Positions 54,379 through 64,000 of a stretch of 64,000 nucleotides of DNA are shown one piece after another (position 1 is the stretch's first letter; the number at the start of each line of letters is the position of its first letter). The notes under the pieces were generated by a model. That model had not been told where the DNA came from and did no database searches. It saw only the letters and a program-made list of their open reading frames with translations. A program made the position numbers and the translations under genes. Source of the stretch: Gnomoniopsis sp. IMI 355080 (taxonomy: Eukaryota > Ascomycota > Sordariomycetes > Diaporthales > Gnomoniaceae); the NCBI GenBank assembly GCA_027946555.1, contig JAPEVC010000140.1, positions 32,908 through 96,907 of the forward strand. Direction: 5' to 3'.

Positions 54379-56597
54379 TCAAGTGCCAATCGTGTCAGCA
54401 ATCTCTTGTGCTGTAAGATATCTCGACACTGCCTCCAAGTCGGCCAGTGTCGCATTCCTCTGCGCCTCCGTGCCATAATAGTTTGGCGTCGTAATCACCG
54501 TCCTGATACCGGGCGATGCCGCGATCGTAATCGTCTCCTCACGGTATGCCCTCCCCAAACCACCACCATCCAACGTATCCAGCGCCGGGAAGTACGGCTC
54601 CTCGGCCGGCGTCCACTGGAATTCCATGCACGTCGAAAACGTGACCTGCTGGAAGTTCTCAAAGAAGTCATCGTACGCCTCATCCATCGCATGCACCAGC
54701 GATACGAGGGTGGTGCTGTTGTCCGGCACTAACTGCGCCCACGGGTCTCGGCAGCGGTCCTGTTCACACGATTTGGTCACCATGAGCAGGGCATTGAGCC
54801 GGTTGATGACGCGCTGGTGCGTCTCGCTAATGTTGTCGCTGCGTGCGAGATTCGTGAGCTCGTACGGGTCCGCTGTAATGTTGTAGAGCTCCGTCTGGCC
54901 GTTGCACCACACTGCATACGCCCAGTTTTGCTCGTCGCCTACGACGCGGATCGTCTTGTATGTATTGTTGGTGTACGACCCGCCAAGCTCGGGGCCCGAT
55001 GGCGCCTCGATACCGACAAGACCCCAGTACTCGATGTTCATACTCTCTCTGCTGTTACCCTGCCCCGCACCGGTAGCATTGTTGACAGTTGGGTTGTGCC
55101 ATTGAGAGAGCAAGCTTTGACCGTCGAAAAAGACGGGATAATCCTCTTCAGCGACACCGGCAATCTCGAGGAAGGTTGGCGCCAGGTCGAGATGTAAACT
55201 GGGGAGGGTCGATTTGACGCCGGCGGGGACGTTGGGCCCGCGCACGACAAATGGGATGTTTGTGTCTTCATTATAGAATAGGGACTTGCCACCCGGAACT
55301 CTATGCTGGCCAAGATGGTAGCCATTGTCAGAGGTGTAGATGACATAAGTGTCATCGAGGATGCCCTTGGCTTCGAGACTGGCAACCACATCATGAATAA
55401 TTTCGTCCACGCCCTGCAGCGCCTGGATTCGGGACTGATACACAAAGTCGGCGAAATCGATGGCAGAGGAATTCATGGCCGTCAAGTACTGTACCCAACC
55501 GGACTTGCTGGCCTGCTGGATCTCATCAGTGGGGTTGAAGTTGGGCGTCTGCGGCACGGTCTCGTTTAAAAACATATCCATGTGGCGCTTGAGCGGGATG
55601 GGTCTGCTTGATGGGTTGCCTTGCTCGTAGGCCACGTGAGGCGTGAAGGGGGTGATCATCAAGAAAAACGGGTCGTCCTGGGCGGTGACGTTGTCCAATC
55701 GCTCGAGGACCTTTAGCCTCGTAACATCTGTTTGATGGAAACCTGGATAATACATAGGTGTGTCTCCGTTTGCTGACCAGACCGGGACGTTGTAGTCGTC
55801 AATGTAAGGCTCGCATAGGGCATCAACATGGTCCCAGCCTTTGGGCGTCACGTTATAATTGGAGATACCGTATCCGTTCATGATCTTTCCCACATCTGTG
55901 GAGTGTTAGTATACATACAGATGACTAGTCTCTTGATCGAAAGGGGCACTAACACTCTGTCCTATATCCTGCCGAGTTTAGCCAAAATGGCAGATAATTC
56001 TGGTCTTGTTGCGAGAGAACCCATTTATTGTATGAGCCTCCTGGCTTCACTACATTCGTTATGTTTGTATTATGACTTTGCCGTGTCAGTACCACTTATA
56101 GTGGGCGAGTGCATATGGGTGTGCAGGACTTACATTTGTTGCCCACGGAAGAGGGAAGACCTTGCTGGACAGCACAAGGCCATTGTGGTGTAGTGGTTGT
56201 CAAATTCCGTGCCCTTCTCAATGAGCTCAGTGTGCAGACTCGTCATATAATCTGTCGAGCCCAATCGTTTGTCTTGGTCGTCGGTCATGATGAAGACAAT
56301 ATTAGGTCGCTTGGTGGTGGTTGAATTGTCCCCACCGACCCCGGGTGCGGCATGCGCACGCCGTGTGAGGAGGCCGGCGAGCAGGCCAACGGCCAAAATG
56401 ACTCCGGAAGAAAGCATTACAATTAAGGAGATGCGAATGCACTTTGTCCTCGACGGGTTCGAAGGGTCTGTTTGTGCCGCCTGATCGTCCGTGGAGGAAT
56501 CGGACGTCTTTTTGGCCCCAAAGAGCCGTGAGAACGTGCCATATTTATCCATACTGGCTGGCCGCAACGGTTCAGTGGCCGCGTTATCTTGGTCCAT
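54379..56597 (-). CDS. membrane-anchored sulfatase (arylsulfatase family)
   Basis: Three exons (complement of 54379-55895, 55954-56075, 56134-56597) give 700 residues. The joins restore HNTNITNVVKPGGSYNKW after the active site and GYRTEYVGKIMNGYG after exon 2, both as in fungal sulfatases. The N-terminal ~50 residues are cytosolic-looking, followed by a signal anchor (ISLIVMLSSGVILAVGLLAG). The first metal Asp pair is in NIVFIMTDDQDKR. The active-site Cys that becomes formylglycine is in MALCCPARSSLFRG, matching C-x-A/P-R. Further motifs are ITPFTPHVAYEQGNP and YVIYTSDNGYHLGQHRVPGGKS, with Asp-Asn for the metal. It should hydrolyse sulfate esters outside the cytosol. Type II anchoring, not free secretion, is the unusual point. 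Confidence 0.93.
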
Positions 56598-58052
56598 TTA
56601 GCGGATCTCGAAAACGGACGACAAAATGAAGATATGCAGCAAATGTCGTCGTTGAGTCGTCTTTGCCCCCGTATTTTACAGCACGCAATTCTGCAAAATC
56701 ATGACGATGCGGGTTGAGCTGCGGTTCACCGTGAGAAAGCAATCCGGCGCCCCAGTGAAAAACAATATATATTGCAGAGGTTGGCCCCACGTTCGATCCG
56801 TCCCATGTTTAATGCACATTCCAGGGGAGGTGGGTGGTTTTATGGAGAAAGAATCGTCACTGGCCAGGTTCACCCGAACTCGACCACACAGGTCTTGACA
56901 GGATAGGTAGGTTCTAGGTGCTATGCAAGATCGACTTTGCCCCAGGGAAACCTGGTCAGTTCGTTCTAAACAAGATTGCGTGCAGAGCGACCTGAAGATG
57001 CAGAAGATAGTCGGTAGGGCAATACCACACTACAGGTACAGGAAATTTTGATCATCCTCTCTCTCCCGTCAGTTCTGGTCTCACTCCTCACAGAGATGCT
57101 CACTCGTGTCCAGCTTCAATTCGTGTTTTTCATTTTAGTAAAACAAATAAGCAGGCCTCCAGCCTCCGCGGCTAGCACCCGTGGACGGGTACCGGCGAAT
57201 AACCCCCATTTAGACTGTCTTAACCTAAAGATAGCGGATAGTACTCATGCATGCAACATGCATGCATGACTGCTGATCTGCCGAATTATCCATGCCCTTG
57301 CAGTGCTTGGACGCCGTATTTTGTTCATTTTCCAAGAAGACAATAGAATTGAGACCTCACCAACTTCCGAGTCAGAGAAGCTGTGCAACAGCCCGCCCAG
57401 GCTAATTCAAACGATGAAGCCTCGGAGAGGCGGTCAAGCTCACCTGCGATGTTGGGATCCTTAAAGAGGTGTGAACATCGTAATGTCCTGGGTTGTCGAT
57501 GCCATGCCGTGCAAGAAGCACGCAAGTTCGGTGCGGAGATCCACCCCTTAACAATATCTAGCCAGAAACACACTATGTTCAGTTAGAGTATATCTCCGCC
57601 AGTTCGATAAGCCACACGCACGTCATCCCGACCATGTAACCTTTTTGCTTCTCGCCTGTGAAACCCACATCGGGATGCGGTGATGGTTTGCAAGGCACGA
57701 GCATCCACTTGACGATCCGCGGTAATTCCCATCAGACTCCGGATTATGGTGGTTTTGTGGATTTGCAGATCAATGACTATGTCCTGCTCGGCTACGAGCA
57801 TCTCTGCTACTATGTACACGTTGCTCAGAAGTTTTCCCCCTATATTTATCGGGTTGATCAACGCTCTTCGATCCTAATGGAGTCCCAAGGTCTTCCTTTG
57901 TGTCAGCGGGCAAATCTGCTTTGGTCGCAGTTCCGCCTCCCGCCCGCCAAACCTCAAGGCTACCAAGGTACCTACCTAGGTAGGTATATACTCGGTACTG
58001 TCCTATCTGCCTACTATGTACGTAATTATATCGTAGATTGACCAAACCAATA
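56598..58052. other. intergenic before the repeat island
   Basis: 1.45 kb with no supported gene. Open frames near 57.6-58.0 kb on both strands have no domain. An exact TACCTAGGTA palindrome lies at 57973-57982. The right end meets the first transposon LTR at 58053. Confidence 0.55.
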
Positions 58053-58221
58053 TGTGAAGGTATTCATTAAAGAACCTAGAATACTTATTAAAGATAGAAA
58101 CGAAGTTATATTCTCTGTTTATTGTTATTCGGAGGAAAAACTATAGAGCGGAAGGCTCTTAGCTAAAGGCCATAATAACAATAGCTGACTAGCAATCTAG
58201 TGCCGGTGCCACCTTCCAACA
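58053..58221 (-). mobile_element. Copia-type LTR (3' LTR of a minus-strand element)
   Basis: On the minus strand the segment begins TGTTGGAAGG and ends CCTTCACA, the TG...CA ends of an LTR, about 169 bases long. Directly before its TG start is a G-rich tract (GGGGGGTG, 58222-58229), a fitting polypurine tract. The pol remnant lies upstream in the same orientation. The element is therefore inverted, with its 3' LTR on the left, at the border with the gene-rich region. Confidence 0.75.
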
Positions 58222-58237
58222 CACCCCCCACTGGCAG

Positions 58238-58469
58238 TAGACCATACTATAAAAATAAAGCTATTTATATAGAAATTCGTTCGGCATTATAGCCAACGGA
58301 TTAGAAAATCCGTATAGGCACGGCCGTATATATAATAGACGGCGTTTAAACTATAGACACCCTTAAAGTTTCATCTAACCGCAGTTTCTAAACCATACTT
58401 CGAAGGACCGGCAACGATAGCGCCTTCGTATAAATATCCGCCAAATTCTCTATAGACGGCATATAACGG
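58238..58469 (-). pseudogene. Ty1/Copia polyprotein remnant, RNase H C-terminal end
   Basis: Reading the minus strand from 58474 gives HRYMPSIENLADIYTKALSL in one frame, the well-known 'I.T..N.ADI.TKAL' ending of Copia RNase H, then KLRLDETLRV with interspersed stops. It sits immediately 5' of the polypurine tract and LTR, as it should. The reading stops abruptly near 58470, where a different, less AT-rich sequence begins, so the element is truncated or interrupted there. Stops in frame make it non-functional. Confidence 0.75.
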
Positions 58470-58665
58470 TGTGGGAGGGCAGAAGAGACCACCAAAACAG
58501 ATAGTCACTCCCACCCAAGGAAAACACCACACTGTCGAGAGGCCTCACGCTGGGAGGTTAAGCACGACGTAGCAGGTTTCAAGGGGTCTTTTCTGTTATA
58601 GGTGAAAAGAGTCCTATCCGACGATGGATGGATTTATGATTAGAGAGGAGGATGGGTTTGTTTTT
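58470..58665. mobile_element. less AT-rich patch, possible nested LTR end
   Basis: A ~190-base patch beginning TGTGGGAGGG cuts into the Copia remnant. It is visibly less AT-rich than its flanks and TG-initiated, so it could be the start of an LTR inserted into the Copia element. I could not find its partner end with confidence. Confidence 0.35.
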
Positions 58666-60434
58666 ATATATGAATCAGGAGTTGTTAAATTCTCTCTAGA
58701 AAATCCTCTCCTATAGCGGAGGGACCAGATTATATACTGACAGCGAGAAAAACTTAAATCGTAATAGGGATATTGAATCCTTAAAATCACACCACTACCG
58801 TATTTCTATTACTCTGATTAGAGATAAGAGCGTTGCTATTAATCCCCACGATATACCTCCCCTAGCAGAATAGCCTAAAGGGTACTTCTATAACTAAAAA
58901 TTTTTCGTGGGCAACCTATAGATCACTCTTTATCTTCTATAGCTAATTCATCAATATATACATATATATATATAAGAGTCATATATATAGGAGATAAGAA
59001 GAAATAAAAATCACTCTTAAGGAACACACTAGGGAAGTAATATTATTAGGAAAAATTATCATATTATAATATAGGAAAGAAAATAGAAAATTAAGAAACT
59101 TATCCCGATTTCCGCACGCGTAGCTATTCTCTATATTAATCAGAACCTCTAAATAAGTATTAGTTAAGGAAAAATAAAGGAAAAAGAGATTTACCTATTA
59201 TTATACCATCTATATTACTCTCCCTTCTTTATATTCCTTCTCTCCTACCGTTTATATCTGCTAATATACTAATTAACCCTCTTACGGCTCTGCTGCTCCT
59301 CCCGCTCTCTAATTAGAGCGTCCCAGCCTTAGAATCTATAGGTAAACGAAGGAAGAATCTAAATGGTATCGGATCCAGGGGGCTTTAGATAGAGAGGAAG
59401 AAGGGTAGGGCTAGCGAGGATAGGTCGAAGCGATATACAAGACTCTCTTATAGGCTAAGCAGACTACTTACAAGGGGTACGGCCAGAATTAGATACTCTG
59501 CTAGCTAAAGAGAGTCTTATACTTATCTTATTCTCCCTCTCTCTTATAGCCTCGTATTAAACAGACTATTATCGAAAGTTTATAGAAAGGATCGTTTTAA
59601 TAGCATTAGGCTAAGAGATCACTATAGCTATATTAAAGTCTATAGCCTCCTTTCTTCTAAAGGCCTTAAATTCCCAGAAACCTCCGGATAGAATGCTGGC
59701 TTCCACTATAAACTCCTCCTCCTCTAGCTTAGATTTATCCTAATTATAGGTATCGCTATTGGGCTTGAAATTATCGTTTTCAACGCCCTAGGGTTATTAA
59801 GGAATATTGGGAATTCGGAGTCGGTAATCCTTAGATTTTCTAGAGAGAATGCTAAATTCTATATAGGCCAGTTATATAAACTAAGTAATAAGGTGCTTAT
59901 ACAGGGACTGATTAGAGCGGACTGACTTATTAATATACTTATCTATTTACTATAGCCTTAAATTCGTCTAGTTAATAGAGTAGTCGTTTCGCTCCCCTCC
60001 TTTACGAATAGCTACTATAAGGTTAGCTACCGTATAGAAACTATATTCCTAGAGCTTAGGCTGAGTTATAATGTGTATGGGTATAATACGGAAAGCCTAG
60101 AAAGGGATTTCGGCTTCCTAAAAGATCTTTTTAATAGCCTTTATTATGCAGGCTTGAATATACTTACGGATAGTATTAGTGGCTCTCTGTTATTGCTAAA
60201 TAGCGTAGTCTAGAGAGTCCTAAATATAGACTTCCTTTCTGGTCAGATTAACTATTATAGCCTAGAAATATGGAATTTCCCTATTATGGCAGATAGCGAG
60301 AAAATATTTCTTTACTCCTAGCGTAACCTATCTATACCCTTTTCCAGAATAGTATAGTAAAGGAGCTTTTAGTTATTAAGGGATAGGCACTTATTACGAG
60401 TCGGGATCTATATAGTAGTAACTATAGATTCCCA

Positions 60435-60790
60435 GGTTAATAGAAATCGTAATAGGTTAGATCTAGATATAGTGTTAAAGGTCGGCTATATAGATTCGGA
60501 GTATTACGAGAGCCTGCTTAGAGTTTAATATCTTATGCCTTAAGGCTTTTCTATAAGCATTATATACTTCCAAGGTATTAATAGTCTATTTCTCTCTAAA
60601 GATCACTCCTTCATAATACTCCTTATAGCATTTTAATCCTGGAAAGAACTTTTCCAATAGCTACTCTGTATTTAAGCCCTTTATTCCCATTAGGCTATAT
60701 AAGGTAAAGAAGGCAGGACGGGTAGCCATAACTTTTAGATTATAGGTAAATACCACCTTAGAAAGCCTACAAGAGGAAACGAGAGATTTA
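60435..60790 (-). pseudogene. decayed ORF of unknown family
   Basis: One minus-strand frame reads as protein-like sequence over more than 100 codons with only two internal TAG codons, both explainable as CAG or TGG changed by C-to-T mutation. Recognisable pieces are MATRPAFFTLYSLMGIKGLN, LEKFFPGLKCYKEYYEGVIF and VYNAYRKALRHKILNSKQAL. I do not recognise the family; it does not look like reverse transcriptase or integrase. It may be a gag, another transposon gene or a host-derived repeat gene. Confidence 0.45.
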
Positions 60791-61659
60791 CCGCTTAATC
60801 TAATTACTTTATAAAGAGGAATAATATCGATAGGGGCTTCGGACTAGGCTCGGTATTAATAGTATACGGAAGGTAGCTAAGGTTAAATAGAATTATCACG
60901 CCTAAAGGGAGGAAGAGAGAGGGGTTATATTCTAGGTATAAAGGCACTACTAGGGCATAACGCTCCTCCTAATTACTAATCAGGATTCATTTCATAATAA
61001 CGCTAATAGATTACTACTAGAAGAAGAGGGAATAATAATAGTAAGGTAAGGTAAGGTTTTAATAAGGATTAAGGGTAAATAAAAGAAGAAAGGAGGTTTA
61101 TAGGTATTGGTAGAGGTTTCAGTTAATACTAAAGATAATAATTAGAGATATAGTAGATATGCTTCAGATATTAAGTAGATAGAAAAGAGATTAGTCCTAT
61201 TTAAAGAAGTTGGAAGGTCGAAGTTCTGATCTTTTTAAATCGAAAGGAAAGAGAATTATATTATAGTTGAAGTAATTTATATCTGCCTAGTATATCGCCT
61301 AGACGACCGATTAATATAGTTATTATCTTATGATAACATGGGTTTACGTTATTACTTTCCTTCTTCACTTCTTTCACCTTTAAAAACTAAATTACAACTA
61401 TTAAGTCATGGTTATATTATCGTTAGGCAATTACCTTTAATTAATCTAATTAATCTAATCAGCCGTTAATACTTAACCTTCTCTCCTTCCATTAACGCTA
61501 ATATCTCTTTTTCTCTTCCATAACAACCTCTCTTTTTCTTTCTCAGCCAAACTATCATTAACTATTATTCTAGTTTACTTAACACCTTCTTTTCCTCTTT
61601 ATTAACCTTCCTTACTAACTCTCTCTCCTAATCAGACACCTTCCCACTTTAAAAATATC

Positions 61660-62340
61660 TTCCCCGCGATTCTCATCCACCAAAAGCTATTCCGAGAGCA
61701 TTAACCCTATAGTCTTTACTATATAGGATAAGAAGCTAATAAAACGCCCCTGCCCTTCTTATAAAGTTAATCCAGCCACTAAAACCTTCTATATAATAAA
61801 CGAGCTCTTTATCATAGAATAGCTTAGAGGAAAAGCTAGCCTATATTATAGCTATTAGAGTTCTTAGCGAAATAAAAACCTCCTCAAGTCCTTCTTTTCC
61901 ATTACCCTTTATACTACCTATACCGAGATTCATAATAAGGTTATTAATTTTAATAAGCCCTAAGCAGTAATCATTTATTCCCCTTAATAGCACCTAGCAT
62001 CTAAGTTTAGCAAATATATCCTAACCGATAAATCTATCATAGCGTTATTATTTATTTCGCTCTATAGCCATCGAAACCTTAATCTATGCGACTATTATAG
62101 CTAAAGGTATATTCGCAACTTTATTACTATTAATTAGGGTAATATCTTTATTATAAAGCTATACTCTAAATATATTTCCTTAAGCAGTTTCCTAGAAGAT
62201 GCCTATAGCAACTATATCTTCTATAAGATAAGTGGAAATTATACCTATAGCGAGAAAGGAATAGAGCATTTATATAATAGTCTTACTAGAGGGCTTATTC
62301 TTAAGGAGCTCCGTTAAGCTAACATAATAAGTTCCGAAAC
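61660..62340 (+). pseudogene. decayed Cys-rich ORF, possibly transposon-borne
   Basis: A plus-strand frame is protein-like with scattered stops. It reads KRPCPSYKVNPATKTFYI early and FLEDAYSNYIFYKISGNYTY later. Several Tyr/Ser lie where Cys would be if C/G-to-T/A changes are imagined, so a Cys-rich (zinc-binding) protein is possible. This is an inference from decayed sequence. Confidence 0.3.
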
Positions 62341-63639
62341 TCTTTTTCCTTCTTTTCTTCTTTAGCTTATTAACCACCGTTCTCCATAGATAAGATTAAT
62401 ATCCTTTACTAAACTCGGACCTCGGAATATTAATAATTAGAATTCAGGTCCTATAAAGAGGGTCTAAATCCTTAGTAAATACGATTAGCCTAAAGATATC
62501 TTTAACGCTCTCGTGAATTAGTTCCTAAGGACCTCTAGGCTAAAGAAGCCTATAAAGATAGTAACCAAAGTTTCTTTATAAAAGACTTAGGGAAAGATCC
62601 ACGACTACGATTCTAATAAGCTAGGAGAAGAAGATACTCCTCTAATTATAAAGCTAAAGAGAAATATAAAGCTCGGCTTAGAGGAGCTTTAAAAGCATAT
62701 AGACTAGCTATATTAATTTCCAAAACTAGCTCCGTCTGATAGCCTCTTTACTTTACTAATTAGAAAGATTCTATTATATAAGTTTATTACTCCTTCTGGA
62801 ATAGTACCGAGTATTATAGATCCTTTAAACTAGAGAGCCTCTTTAAGCTTTAGAGGAAACTAAGATAAAGGTATTATTTTCTATAGAATAAGCAGGGCTC
62901 CTACTGCTAATAGATAAAGCTCTAAGCAGAGAGGAAAGGACTAGAAGGGTAAGGGAAGATAGGAAAGCGAGGAGCTATAATAGGTGGAGAAATTCCTGGT
63001 ATTAGTTAAGATATTCTTTTTCGTTTTTTTTTCTTATTGCACTTCGTTGATTTCCTTCTTTAACGATTTTCCATAGCGCTAATCAGATAATAAAGATTAT
63101 AATAACATCATTAGCTTAATCGAAAAAGAAAATCTAACGATATATATAGGTAGGCGACCTTAGTCTCTCCTCCCCTAGCAAGACATATAAATATATTGCG
63201 ATAATAACCAGGTTAGTCTACCTACTTATCTCCTAGGCAAGTTCAGCAGCTAATTCAGCTTCTTTCTATTAAACTATCTTTATCGGAATAACTAGGTTAA
63301 GTTTCTTATACTAGCATCCTTATATTCCTCTAACCCTTTCCTCTATTTGCCTTATAGCTATATTATATATTATTCTGCGATTATTTTAAGGGGTAGAATC
63401 TTATCTAATCTAATTAATATTAATATCAAAGGATACCGGTTTTAGCTAATCAGAGTCATCGTCTTATCCTTTAGGTTATAATTCCAATTCCAGTACCTAT
63501 ACTACAGTTTCTAGATTAAGAGTATCCCTAGGTTGTATTTTAATAATATCCTTATTATCTGGGATTCGAATAGCAGCTAGTTTTATAGTGTTCTCCGGGC
63601 TATGCTTAAACTAATTATCCTCCTATAGCATTAGTATTA

Positions 63640-64000
63640 TAGGCATCTAGACTCTATATTCATCCTTTCTAAAAAGTTTCAATCTAGTTAAAGCATAAAT
63701 ACCTCGCAAAGGAATATTATCCATAATATTAAGCTTATAATTATATATAGATAAAGCCTTTATAACTTAAAACAGTCCTTACCACTTATAGGCCATCTTA
63801 GCTAAGCGAATATAGCTCATCTTATAAATATTATTATATACTAAAACAAGATCTCCAACCTATAGAGGCTCTTTATATTCTCAACTATAAAACCCTCTTT
63901 ACTCTATAATTTTCTTTCGATAGGCTTTAACTACTCTAATCGCCTTAGAAATATCCTCTTCTTTAGCTTAAAGCATCTAGATTCTATTCTTAAGAAGTTT
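63640..64000 (-). pseudogene. Ty3/gypsy integrase C-terminal remnant, cut by the window edge
   Basis: One minus-strand frame gives KEEDISKAIRVVKAYRKKII, then EYKEPL.VGDLVLVYNN, LAKMAYKW.GLF.VIKA and NIPLRGIYALTRLKLFRKDE, with a few stops between. This is the familiar end of gypsy integrases ('VGDLVLV', 'KW.GPY.V', 'G..LRG.FA..RLK.F..R'). The rest of pol lies beyond base 64000. The stops make it dead. Confidence 0.72.

Larger units (their letters stand above)
58053..64000. mobile_element. AT/TpA-rich transposon island, RIP-like decay
   Basis: From 58053 to the right edge the base composition changes abruptly: long TA-rich runs, very frequent TAG/TAA, and no open frame above about 60 codons in either direction for nearly 6 kb. 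Remnants of Copia and Ty3/gypsy elements can be read in it (separate entries). Excess TpA with broken coding frames is what repeat-induced point mutation leaves. Composition was judged by eye, not counted. Confidence 0.85.

Noticed and set aside
57658..58041. 127-codon plus-strand frame before the island
   Set aside because: No domain, poor start context, and its end runs into TACCTACCTAGG repeat-like sequence; the opposite strand is equally open.
58540..58600. Possible pol III A/B boxes (SINE or tRNA-like) in the less AT-rich patch
   Set aside because: GGTTTCAAGG only loosely matches a B box, spacing and stems do not fold as a tRNA, and no A-tail follows.
1..64000. CRISPR arrays, bacterial operons, ribosome binding sites, rRNA genes
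   Set aside because: The window is a eukaryotic fungal nuclear region; no regularly spaced identical repeats or rRNA-like sequence were seen.

Overview
The window is nuclear DNA of a filamentous ascomycete (Pezizomycotina). The evidence is the gene architecture: many genes have short GT-AG introns of about 50-100 bases, some with TGCTAAC/ACTAAC-like branch sites. The gene families are also fungal: a PTH11/rhodopsin-domain membrane protein, a cutinase, a sedolisin, 2EXR and F-box proteins, a glycine-rich DUF1399-type protein and small secreted cysteine-rich proteins. The right end is an AT/TpA-rich island with stops in every frame, as expected after repeat-induced point mutation. The class or genus cannot be fixed from the sequence alone.

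Layout. 0.6-4.0 kb: a UDP-glycosyltransferase and a cytochrome P450, tail to tail. 5.6-7.2 kb: an uncharacterised two-exon gene and a serine-rich ORF that looks like the C-terminal end of a larger secreted protein. 8.3-15.3 kb: a secreted sedolisin protease, an Ada-like zinc/HTH protein, a PQ-loop membrane protein and a MetE-like methyltransferase. 15.3-22.9 kb is gene-poor, holding only a GPI-anchored cutinase and a degenerate ~180-base tandem duplication. 22.9-34.1 kb: a SAM methyltransferase, a 2EXR protein, the TIM50 import receptor, a MAPEG-like membrane protein, a short hypothetical ORF, an F-box protein and a five-exon rhodopsin-domain protein. 35.3-49.4 kb is rich in oxidoreductases: two paralogous FAD monooxygenases with NTF2-like N-termini (opposite strands), separated by a glycine-rich DUF1399 protein and an AYR1-type short-chain reductase, then an MDR oxidoreductase and guanine deaminase. 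50.9-56.6 kb: a small cysteine-rich secreted protein, a cupin, a small secreted peptide precursor with dibasic sites, and a membrane-anchored sulfatase. 58.05-64.0 kb: a transposon island with a minus-strand Copia 3' end (LTR, polypurine tract, RNase H end), a possible nested LTR, and a decayed Ty3/gypsy integrase that runs off the right edge.

How genes may work together. The UGT/P450 pair could oxidise and then glycosylate a small molecule, and the two FMOs with the SDR and MDR could form a small redox cluster. Both ideas rest on position and family only; no polyketide synthase, NRPS or terpene cyclase is visible. Cutinase, sedolisin, the cysteine-rich protein and the dibasic peptide point to a plant- or substrate-interacting secretome. 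TIM50, MetE-like, guanine deaminase and F-box genes are ordinary core functions. I see no clearly novel system. The best leads are the FMO paralogue pair, the duplicated glycine-rich exon/intron unit, the dibasic-processed peptide candidate and an unassigned decayed ORF in the repeat island. Exon coordinates were derived by hand from reading-frame continuity and splice consensus.
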